Assembly: GCA_023423335.1 (NCBI GenBank)
Contig: JAFAFU010000074.1
Location: 124,001-188,000 of the forward strand
Length of the DNA stretch: 64,000 nucleotides
Source: Bacillota bacterium
GTDB taxonomy: Bacteria > Bacillota > Clostridia > Lachnospirales > Lachnospiraceae
Direction of reading: 5' to 3'
The notes beneath the pieces were generated by a model. It saw nothing but the letters and a program-made list of their open reading frames with translations, was not told the origin of the DNA and did not search any database. The translations under genes and the position numbers were made by a program. Shown here one piece after another: positions 18,573-26,216 of this stretch (position 1 is its first letter; every line of letters begins with the position of its first letter).

Positions 18573-20948
18573 TTACAGTAAAACCAGCTGTTCTTCTGAA
18601 AATCTCTTGATATTGGAAGCATTCACATACTTCTTTGCTACTCCGTTCTTCACTTCGATCAGGGTCGGAGCCTGAAGAATACCGTATTCCCTTGCAAGAG
18701 CCGCATTTTCTTCCGCATCGACAATCGTATAGGACAGGTTCTTTAAATATTCTTTAGCCAGACGGCAATTCGGACATGTCTTCGTAGTGAAGAGATATAA
18801 ACCGTCCGCCAGAAGATTATCCTCTTCCTCCAGGACTACTGTATTGCGATGAAACTCACCCACCGGCATCTCTCTGGAGTTTTCCACTTCATAAAGCCTT
18901 CTGTTCTTATATTCCTGCGCCTTACCCTCGTTCCAGTTCTGTACCGGACGGTAATAACCGGTGATACGGCTGTACACTTCCGCCTTCTCCCCGCAATGAG
19001 GACAGGTGAACTGCTCTCCCGCCAGATAGCCGTGGGTCTTACATACGGAATAGGTCGGTGACATCGTATAATAAGGAAGCTTATAGTTCTCAGCAATGGT
19101 TCTTACCAGCTTCGCGGCTGCCTGCCAATCCGGAAGCTTCTCTCCGAGAAATGCATGGAATACCGTTCCGGAGGTGTACAGCGTCTGAAGCTCATCCTGG
19201 ATATCCAGTGCTTCGAAGATATCCTCCGTATAGCCTACCGGCAGATGAGAGCTGTTCGTATAATAGGGGGTATCTCCCGGTTTACCTGCCGTTCTAATGT
19301 CCGGAAATTTCTTTCTGTCATGCTTTGCCAGACGGAAGCTGGTGGACTCGGCCGGTGTGGCTTCCAGGTTATAGAGATCACCGTATTTCTCCTGATAATC
19401 AGACAGACGCTCTCTCATATGATTTAAGGTTTTCCTTGTAAATTCCTTGGTTTCCTTATGGGACATATCCTCGCCCAGCCACTTCGCATTCAGGCCTACC
19501 TCATTCATACCTACCAGACCGATCGTAGAAAAATGATTTTCAAAGGTTCCAAGATAACGTCTGGTATAGGGATAGAGGCCTTCCTGCAGCAGCTTCGTAA
19601 TAACTCCCCTCTTTACCTTTAAGGATCGGGCAGCAATATCCATCATCCGGCCCAGACGGGCGAAAAATTCATTCTCATCCGCGGACTGGTATGCAATTCT
19701 GGGCATATTAATCGTAACAACACCAACCGAACCGGTACTCTCACCGGAACCGAAGAAGCCGCCGGTCTTCTTCCGGAGTTCACGAAGATCCAGCCGGAGT
19801 CTGCAGCACATGGAACGGACATCACTGGGTTCCATATCGCTGTTGATGTAGTTAGAGAAATAAGGGGTGCCGTATTTCGCTGTCATCTCAAACAGCAGAC
19901 GGTTGTTTTCCGTATCGGACCAATCAAAATCCCTGGTGATGGAATAGGTGGGAATCGGATACTGAAATCCTCTGCCGTTGGCATCGCCTTCAATCATGAT
20001 CTCGATGAAAGCTTTGTTCACCATGTCCATCTCTCTCTTACAATCCTTATATTTAAAATCCGCCTCCTTGCCGCCGATGATGCAGGGCAGTTCCGCAAGG
20101 TCGCTCGGCACGGTCCAGTCAAGGGTGATATTGGAGAACGGTGCCTGGGTTCCCCAACGGCTCGGAGTATTGACACCATAAACAAAGGACTGGATGCACT
20201 GCTTCACTTCCTTATAATTCAGATTATCAATCTTTACGAAGGGGGCCAGATAGGTATCAAAGGAGGAGAAAGCCTGTGCCCCTGCCCATTCATTCTGCAT
20301 GATTCCCAGAAAATTCACCATCTGGTTACAGAGGGTGGAGAGATGACCGGCCGGAGAAGAGGTGATCTTCCCGGGGATTCCTCCGAGCCCTTCCTTGATC
20401 AGCTGCTTTAAGGACCAGCCCGCACAATAACCGGTCAGCATGGACAGATCGTGCAGATGGATATCCGCATTACGGTGTGCATTTGCGATCTCTTCATCGT
20501 ATATTTCCGAAAGCCAGTAGTTGGCAGTAATGGAGCCTGAATTATGCAGAATAAGTCCGCCCACGGAATAAGTCACCGTGGAGTTCTCTTTCACTCTCCA
20601 GTCCTCTTCCTTAACATAGCTGTTTACAATCTCTTTATAATCAAGTATTGTAGACTTCATATTACGAATCTTTTCTCTATTTTTACGGTACAGGATGTAA
20701 GCCTTTGCAACATCGGTGTATCCGGTCTGTTCCAATACATTCTCAACGCTGTCCTGGATATCCTCTACGTGAATTAAATTATCCTTAATCTTCTTCTGGA
20801 AGTCCGAGGTGACCCTCAGCGAAATCAAACTGATGATCTCTTCCGTATAAAATTTCTCTGTGGCCTTGAAGGCCTTTGTAACCGCTTCACTGATTTTTGG
20901 CAGGGTAAATTCCGCAACCTGCCCGTCTCTTTTAACAACGTTAATCAT
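18573..20948 (-). CDS. nrdD: Anaerobic ribonucleoside-triphosphate reductase with C-terminal glutaredoxin-like domain
   Basis: Makes deoxynucleotides under anoxia by glycyl-radical chemistry. About 791 residues. Domains in order: ATP-cone (about 1-95, starting VVKRDGQVAEF), the ten-stranded barrel, a zinc site (CKTHGY...CPHCG), and the glycyl radical loop RITGYYRP. After about residue 700 comes an extra domain of roughly 80 residues with CPNC and a cis-proline-like APTL, the look of a glutaredoxin/thioredoxin. The start at 20948 follows GGGAG at ten bases. No nrdG activase gene is adjacent. Regulation is clear: a strong promoter and two NrdR boxes lie upstream. Confidence 0.96.
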   Translation of the reverse strand: MINVVKRDGQVAEFTLPKISEAVTKAFKATEKFYTEEIISLISLRVTSDFQKKIKDNLIHVEDIQDSVENVLEQTGYTDVAKAYILYRKNREKIRNMKSTILDYKEIVNSYVKEEDWRVKENSTVTYSVGGLILHNSGSITANYWLSEIYDEEIANAHRNADIHLHDLSMLTGYCAGWSLKQLIKEGLGGIPGKITSSPAGHLSTLCNQMVNFLGIMQNEWAGAQAFSSFDTYLAPFVKIDNLNYKEVKQCIQSFVYGVNTPSRWGTQAPFSNITLDWTVPSDLAELPCIIGGKEADFKYKDCKREMDMVNKAFIEIMIEGDANGRGFQYPIPTYSITRDFDWSDTENNRLLFEMTAKYGTPYFSNYINSDMEPSDVRSMCCRLRLDLRELRKKTGGFFGSGESTGSVGVVTINMPRIAYQSADENEFFARLGRMMDIAARSLKVKRGVITKLLQEGLYPYTRRYLGTFENHFSTIGLVGMNEVGLNAKWLGEDMSHKETKEFTRKTLNHMRERLSDYQEKYGDLYNLEATPAESTSFRLAKHDRKKFPDIRTAGKPGDTPYYTNSSHLPVGYTEDIFEALDIQDELQTLYTSGTVFHAFLGEKLPDWQAAAKLVRTIAENYKLPYYTMSPTYSVCKTHGYLAGEQFTCPHCGEKAEVYSRITGYYRPVQNWNEGKAQEYKNRRLYEVENSREMPVGEFHRNTVVLEEEDNLLADGLYLFTTKTCPNCRLAKEYLKNLSYTIVDAEENAALAREYGILQAPTLIEVKNGVAKKYVNASNIKRFSEEQLVLL

Positions 20949-21011
20949 ATGTAACTGTCTCCCTTCCCGCTCTCTCAAGTAGAGATTATGCTCGCATATC
21001 CTTATGTTCTA

Positions 21012-21040
21012 ATAGTATCAGAAACGAATTGGATAGTCAA
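21012..21040 (-). promoter_or_regulatory. Sigma-A promoter of nrdD
   Basis: On the minus strand TTGACT (21040-21035), 17-base spacer, TACTAT (21017-21012). The NrdR boxes lie directly upstream of the -35. Confidence 0.8.
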
Positions 21041-21046
21041 TACAAA

Positions 21047-21094
21047 AATACTAGATATATGCAGATTTTTTCAACCCAACACAATATCTAGTAT
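21047..21094 (-). promoter_or_regulatory. Pair of NrdR boxes
   Basis: Two 16-base sites: AATACTAGATATATGC (21047-21062) and ACACAATATCTAGTAT (21079-21094). Their centres are 32 bases apart, about three helical turns, as is usual for NrdR. The second matches the family consensus closely; the first is its imperfect inverse. NrdR would repress nrdD when dATP is plentiful. Confidence 0.8.
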
Positions 21095-21175
21095 TACAAT
21101 TAGTCATTAATACCTATTCATTTTCCCCGGTTAATTGCCGACCAAACTGCCCAAAACAGGGCCCTTCTGAAGTTG

Positions 21176-22420
21176 TTAAAGTCCCTGGAAGATATCCTTC
21201 GGCACATATGCTTTTACATAAATACCCTCCTGCCGGTATTCTTCCTCCAGTAATTGTCCATACTTTCGGACCGCCTGGATCTTACCTGCTTCCTGGTAGG
21301 AAAATACCTTCTCAACCAGAATCTTCTGTTCCTTTAAGACCTTCTCAATAAGATGCAGCAACTGATCAATATCCTGTCCCGTCTTTGCCGAAATCTTCAC
21401 GGTATAATCCGCCTTGAAGTCCTTCATGATCTGTTCCGCAGCTATCTTATCCTGTTTATTGAAGGCGGTGATAACAACTTTATCCTGTATTCCCAATTTG
21501 CCTAAGGTATCATATACAATATGCATCTGCTTATACGCATCCGGGTTCGAGCTGTCGACCACATGGAGTATGATGTCCGCATATTTTGCTTCCTCCAGTG
21601 TACTGCGGAAGGAGTCCACCAGATGATGGGGAAGCTTTCTTATAAAACCTACCGTATCCGTAAATAATATCTGCTGTCCGCTTTCCAGCGTATAATTTCT
21701 GGTGGTAGGGTCCAGGGTGGCAAATAATTTGTCTTCTTCCAGTACTCCGGCGCTGGTCAGATGATTGAGCAAGGTTGACTTCCCCGCATTGGTATAGCCG
21801 ACGATGGCCACAACCGGTATCATGCTTTTGCTACGCAGGCTCCTGGCTGTTTCTCTGTTCTTTTTAACCTCCTCCAGCTCATGTCTCAGGACGTTAATCC
21901 GGTCCCTGATCAGACGGCGGTCTACCTCCAGCTTTTTCTCCCCGGGGCCTCTGGTACCGATACCGCCGCCGAGTCTTGATAAAGAATTCCGCAATCCCAC
22001 CAGCCTGGTGGACCGGTATTTCAACTGGGCCATTTCTACCTGAATCTTACCTTCCCTGGTCGATGCCCTCTTGGCGAAAATATCCAGAATCATCACTGTC
22101 CGGTCCAGCACCTTCATCTGGAGAACCTCCTCCAGATTTTTTAACTGGACCGGTGTTAATTCATCATCACACACCACACCGGTTGCATCATTTTCAAAGG
22201 CCAGTTCTCTGACTTCCTCCATCTTACCCTTACCGATATAGGTGCCCGGATGGATATTCTCCCTGTTCTGGATGACCTTCCCCACAGTTAAAGCTCCGGC
22301 CGTCTCACATAATTCCTCCAGCTCCTCCAGGGACTGGATTGTATCGTCATTATCAGCAACAGCAACGCCTACCAGTACAAAGCGTTCCTGCTGCTCCTTA
22401 ATTTCAAATAATTCTGCCAT
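21176..22420 (-). CDS. hflX: Ribosome-associated GTPase HflX
   Basis: HflX splits or rescues stalled ribosomes and binds the 50S subunit. 414 residues: an N-terminal HflX domain containing HPGTYIGKGK, a glycine-rich joint GGGIGTRGPGEKKLE, then the G domain with GYTNAGKSTLL (G1), DTVGFI (G3) and NKQD (G4). These are all in the normal order. The start has AGAGG upstream. The TPR lipoprotein gene precedes it by 53 bases on the same strand, so the two may share a transcript. Confidence 0.96.
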   Translation of the reverse strand: MAELFEIKEQQERFVLVGVAVADNDDTIQSLEELEELCETAGALTVGKVIQNRENIHPGTYIGKGKMEEVRELAFENDATGVVCDDELTPVQLKNLEEVLQMKVLDRTVMILDIFAKRASTREGKIQVEMAQLKYRSTRLVGLRNSLSRLGGGIGTRGPGEKKLEVDRRLIRDRINVLRHELEEVKKNRETARSLRSKSMIPVVAIVGYTNAGKSTLLNHLTSAGVLEEDKLFATLDPTTRNYTLESGQQILFTDTVGFIRKLPHHLVDSFRSTLEEAKYADIILHVVDSSNPDAYKQMHIVYDTLGKLGIQDKVVITAFNKQDKIAAEQIMKDFKADYTVKISAKTGQDIDQLLHLIEKVLKEQKILVEKVFSYQEAGKIQAVRKYGQLLEEEYRQEGIYVKAYVPKDIFQGL

Positions 22421-22473
22421 CTGTTACCTCTCTGTTCTAAGTCACTTCAAAAGAATTGCTTCCATGCCAGCCG

Positions 22474-23664
22474 TTATTGGACGGCCTCCGTAAGAAAATC
22501 TATATTGCGGGTTTTTATAAACTCCTTTTCTCTGGCTGCCTGCCGGTCCTCCGGATAGCTCTCTAGGTATTCCAAAAGCTTCTCCTGCGCAGCGTCATAC
22601 TGTCCCAGGTGCTCCAGAGCTATGATACTGTTTTTCTTCAGCACTTTCATCGCAGCGGCATCTCCGGAATGAATGCCCGTCTCCAGATAGTCCAGCGCCT
22701 TATCATAGTCCTCCTGCTTCATATAGCAATAGGCGATCTGGTTATATACCGCTGTCTCCGTAATATCACCCTTATCAATATATTTCTCATAATAATATAT
22801 GGCCGTAGAATAATCCTTCTGCTTCGCATAGATTTCACCGATATAGAAATATGCTCCCGGGAACCCCTGGGCAAAGCCTTCCGACAGCTCTGACAGAGCC
22901 AGATCAAAGATGCCCTGGTAATAATGGATCTTCGCCTGATTATAACGGTCTTCCTTCGATACCGCCTCAATGGCGGCTGCCTGCTCCAATACGGCGGCTG
23001 CCCCGGTTTCATCCTGCATTGCTGTCAGAAGATCATATTTGCCGAAATAATAATCATAGCAGTCCTTCTCGATACTGATTGCCATATCATAATCTGCCAG
23101 ACTCTTATCATATTCACCGGTCTTCCGGCAGGTGTACGCACGCTTGCCGAGGGCCTCCGCTTTGTTGCCGAAGGTTTCTATAATACGGGTGTAGGTATCT
23201 CTGGCTTCCTCATAGGCTCCCATAATCAGAAGCGCATTTCCTTTATAATACAATATATCCAGATCCAGTTCCGATAATACACGGATGGCTAAGGCTTCTT
23301 CAAATTGGCGGATGGCTTCTTCATACTGCTGCATATTATAATAAGCAATTCCTTCCCCGCGAAGAGCCCGCTTGTTGTTCCGCTTTACCATAAGAATATC
23401 CTTGTTCATATACACCCGGTCAAATTGTGCGATCGCTTCGTCATACCGGTCCATGGCAATCAGAGTCATACCGTAATCGATATAATATTCCGCCCGGTTT
23501 GGATTCGATTGAATGGCTGCCGCAAAATTAGCTGCCGCCTCCTCATAGTTGCCGCTCAGGAAACATTTCTTCCCGCTGCGATAATATCCTCCGGCAGTAC
23601 TGCAGCCGGTGAACAGGCAGAATATCATAATAAATAACCCATAAATAAGAAGCTTTTTCTTCAT
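22474..23664 (-). CDS. TPR-repeat lipoprotein
   Basis: 396 residues. Signal peptide with lipobox FTGCS at about residue 20, then roughly ten tetratricopeptide repeats (for example YEEAAANFAAAIQSNPNRAEYY and YDEAIAQFDRV). It is likely anchored to the outer face of the membrane and used as a protein-protein scaffold; partner unknown. The ATG at 23664 is favoured by GGAGGG five bases upstream; an in-frame GTG at 23670 overlaps it. hflX follows. Confidence 0.85.
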   Translation of the reverse strand: MKKKLLIYGLFIMIFCLFTGCSTAGGYYRSGKKCFLSGNYEEAAANFAAAIQSNPNRAEYYIDYGMTLIAMDRYDEAIAQFDRVYMNKDILMVKRNNKRALRGEGIAYYNMQQYEEAIRQFEEALAIRVLSELDLDILYYKGNALLIMGAYEEARDTYTRIIETFGNKAEALGKRAYTCRKTGEYDKSLADYDMAISIEKDCYDYYFGKYDLLTAMQDETGAAAVLEQAAAIEAVSKEDRYNQAKIHYYQGIFDLALSELSEGFAQGFPGAYFYIGEIYAKQKDYSTAIYYYEKYIDKGDITETAVYNQIAYCYMKQEDYDKALDYLETGIHSGDAAAMKVLKKNSIIALEHLGQYDAAQEKLLEYLESYPEDRQAAREKEFIKTRNIDFLTEAVQ

Positions 23665-23884
23665 TGCCACCCTCCGTGGTTTATCTTATGAAACGCATTC
23701 CCGGACACTGGAAATCCTATGTATTATTATACAGCACTATATCTTGTTGTCTACTGACAATTATACATCATCATCCATGAAATGGCAACTAAACTCGTTG
23801 AAAATAAGCCTTAAATTGTTACTGTTCATCCGTAATAATTATCCGTGTTTTGAAACAGCCTCCTGATTGACCGCTGTCCGGTGC

Positions 23885-25048
23885 TTACTCGGAAACCAGA
23901 TTTTCCGAGAAGAAGGGAATAAAATATTCCTCGGCATACCGGGTTGGGATATTATGTCCGGTACTTAATTCCTTCAAGGTATGGTCAATTTCCTTTTCTG
24001 TCATCAGTTCGGATAAATCAATACACCCCTCCGGTATCCACTTATAATAATCCATCGCCCCATAAATAACCTGGATGGACTTTAACGGCCGGTTCTTCTG
24101 CAAATAGGCATCCAGCTTTTCGTCCCAATCCCCAAAGCCCGCTTCCCATTTTTCTATGATTTCATCATCCTCCGGCGTGCCGTCCATTAGCGGAATATCA
24201 CACAGCCGCTCCTTATCCTCATTCGGAGCAAAGGACTGTCCATAGCAGGTTAAGAAGGTATTGTCTCCTCTCCAGGAATTCATGGCGGAGCCCAGGGAGC
24301 CTTCCTTTAATACACCAGGGCAGAGGGACTGGACGGAGGAGAACACATCCGGATGCCCAAAGGCCAGATTAAGGCTTGCAAAACCTCCCATGGAAAATCC
24401 GGCAATTCCTCTGGATGCCGCCTCGGGAATTGTTCGATAGCTGTTATCGATATATGGTACGATCTCATCGATTACATAGTCTTCCCATAGGCCGGCAACC
24501 GGTGAGTTCACCCAGAAGGAGCCCTGGGATGCGGAGGCCCTTTGACCGCTCACCTCTACCACAATAAATTCCTTGTTTCCCTGCTGAACCATCAACTCAT
24601 TGAAATAAAACCGGTTTAGTAAGATAAAATGCATGGAATCTCCGAACCCATGGAAGAAATAAACCGCCGGATAGCTTTTCCCTGAGGTATAATAGGTCGG
24701 CGGAAGATAGATTTTGATCTCCTTCGCCGGGCTGCTTCCGTCCTTAACCGATGCCAGAACCGTGGAGGTAAAGGTCTCTTCTATAAAATAATCTTTCTCT
24801 GTGGCAGGTTCTGTTTCAGACTCCGCCCCAGGGTCAGCCGCACTTTCTGATGGAGCCTCCGGGGTCTCTGCAGCCTCCGCCTGGTCATCCTCTGCCTTTC
24901 CGGGAGCTCCCTCTTCATCTTCATTCCGGTCATTTTCCATGCTGATATCTTCCATAAGTTCTTTCTCCGCCATAATCTCCTCCTTCCCGCATGCGGCCAG
25001 GATCAGCACCGCTATGCAACCCAATAGAAACAACATACTTCTTTTCAT
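23885..25048 (-). CDS. Secreted lipoprotein esterase (putative esterase family, PF00756-like)
   Basis: 387 residues. Lipobox LAACG at about residue 20 is followed by an 80-residue linker rich in E, D, A and P, which suggests a stalk. The alpha/beta hydrolase domain starts near residue 90 (FTSTVLASVKDGSS) and resembles feruloyl-esterase/antigen-85-like enzymes. The nucleophile elbow is GFSMGG and a plausible catalytic histidine is in STGHNIPTR near the C-terminus. Substrate unknown; a plant cell-wall ester is a reasonable guess given the glycan genes in the window. Divergent from an AraC-type regulator 134 bases away. Confidence 0.82.
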   Translation of the reverse strand: MKRSMLFLLGCIAVLILAACGKEEIMAEKELMEDISMENDRNEDEEGAPGKAEDDQAEAAETPEAPSESAADPGAESETEPATEKDYFIEETFTSTVLASVKDGSSPAKEIKIYLPPTYYTSGKSYPAVYFFHGFGDSMHFILLNRFYFNELMVQQGNKEFIVVEVSGQRASASQGSFWVNSPVAGLWEDYVIDEIVPYIDNSYRTIPEAASRGIAGFSMGGFASLNLAFGHPDVFSSVQSLCPGVLKEGSLGSAMNSWRGDNTFLTCYGQSFAPNEDKERLCDIPLMDGTPEDDEIIEKWEAGFGDWDEKLDAYLQKNRPLKSIQVIYGAMDYYKWIPEGCIDLSELMTEKEIDHTLKELSTGHNIPTRYAEEYFIPFFSENLVSE

Positions 25049-25083
25049 TTTATCCCTCCTTTTATATTTTACTTATTACATTT

Positions 25084-25099
25084 CTTATTATATAATAAG
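25084..25099. promoter_or_regulatory. 16-bp perfect palindrome in the esterase/AraC divergent region
   Basis: CTTATTATATAATAAG, with a further ACTTATTA copy 13 bases to the left. Its place between divergent genes suggests an operator, though AT-rich palindromes can arise by chance. Confidence 0.4.
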
Positions 25100-25181
25100 T
25101 AAAACGGCTAAAATTAACAATTCGTGCTATATTTCACCGGTAGTCTTACCGAGTAGCCATAGTCTGAGAAAGGGTTAAGCA

Positions 25182-26066
25182 ATGAATAATGATCAGATTG
25201 CTGTGATCGAAAATACGATTGATACCATTGAAGATAATCTGCTGCATCCCTTAAACCTGAATGAACTGTCCAGAAGGGTCGGTTTATCTAAGTATCATCT
25301 GGAGCGGCTTTTTAAGTCTCTGTCCAATAAATCCCTGATGTCCTATATCCGGGGGCGCAGGCTGAGCTTAAGCCTCCACGACTTAATCCATTCCCGGTTA
25401 AACATTATTGATATCGCTCTGAAATACCAATTTGAATATGAGCAGTCCTATATCCGGGCATTTCAGAATCAATTCAGGATTACACCTGCAAAATACCGGA
25501 AACTGCGTTATGAACTGCCGTTCGAGCAAAAGATCGATATCAGCACCTTGACCGGAACCTGCCAGGGTTTTGTCATTCAGCCCAGAATGGTAATCAAGCC
25601 CCAGTTTTATATTCAGGGAATAAAAGAAGAAATCTTCCATGCCGAAAATCTGACCAGCTCCACAGCGAATAAAGTGGCGGAGCTTTTCCGGGAGCAATAT
25701 CTGTCGATGGTACCCAACCGCAGAAATGAGCATATCTATCTGGCTGTCATCCGGTACAGGCCTGACTCCCATATCAGTAATGACTATATTCCCTGTGTGG
25801 AAACGTCCGTCCCCAATCAGGCAAAACCTCCCTTTACAGCAATGACGATACCCTTGCAGGAATATGCCGTTTTCCGGTATGTCGGCTTCCATGCGCCCAC
25901 TCAGCTGAATTACCGCACCTTAAAGGAATTATATGATTATACGGATTATTGGGTTATGAATACGAAGCATAGGCAGCTTCAGCCCTACCACTTTGAACGG
26001 ATGGATTTGTCCGTATGCGATGACACTTTCTGTGAAATGGATATCTACCTTCCGATCCATACATAA
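25182..26066 (+). CDS. AraC-family regulator with GyrI-like effector domain
   Basis: 294 residues. The two helix-turn-helix units of the AraC fold are N-terminal (about residues 8-105: LNELSRRVGLSKYHLERLFK, then IDIALKYQFEYEQSYIRAF). After it comes a domain of about 155 residues resembling the GyrI-like small-molecule-binding fold, as in Rob and SoxS-type relatives. The N-terminal position of the DNA-binding part is typical of this subgroup. Probably controls itself and the divergent esterase. AAAGGG lies seven bases before the ATG. Confidence 0.85.
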   Translation: MNNDQIAVIENTIDTIEDNLLHPLNLNELSRRVGLSKYHLERLFKSLSNKSLMSYIRGRRLSLSLHDLIHSRLNIIDIALKYQFEYEQSYIRAFQNQFRITPAKYRKLRYELPFEQKIDISTLTGTCQGFVIQPRMVIKPQFYIQGIKEEIFHAENLTSSTANKVAELFREQYLSMVPNRRNEHIYLAVIRYRPDSHISNDYIPCVETSVPNQAKPPFTAMTIPLQEYAVFRYVGFHAPTQLNYRTLKELYDYTDYWVMNTKHRQLQPYHFERMDLSVCDDTFCEMDIYLPIHT

Positions 26067-26090
26067 TTTTAGAAGAAATAAAGATACAAA

Positions 26091-26129
26091 AGGCACCTTA
26101 TACTTCTGCGAGAAAAGTATAAGGTGCCT
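26091..26129. repeat. Long-hairpin repeat, copy 3 (stem only); bidirectional terminator
   Basis: AGGCACCTTATACTT (26091-26105) pairs perfectly with 26115-26129 around a nine-base loop. The stem sequence is identical to copy 1 but the inner hairpin is missing. It lies between the convergent AraC and pyrophosphatase genes, with T-rich sequence on both sides. Confidence 0.8.
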
Positions 26130-26216
26130 CTGTTATTGTTATCGTGCAACACGCCCTTATATCACAAGAGCTGTTTATTTATGGGACAGCCCCGTAAGAA
26201 TTCTATTCTGTACTTT

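Noticed and set aside
23818..23828. Second copy of the MITE-like element
   Set aside because: Only 11 bases match one end; no opposite end was found, so it is at most a remnant.
9352..26129. CRISPR array or phage attachment sites from the repeated AGGCACC stems
   Set aside because: The three copies are kilobases apart, are palindromic, lie at gene ends, and have no spacers, cas or integrase genes.
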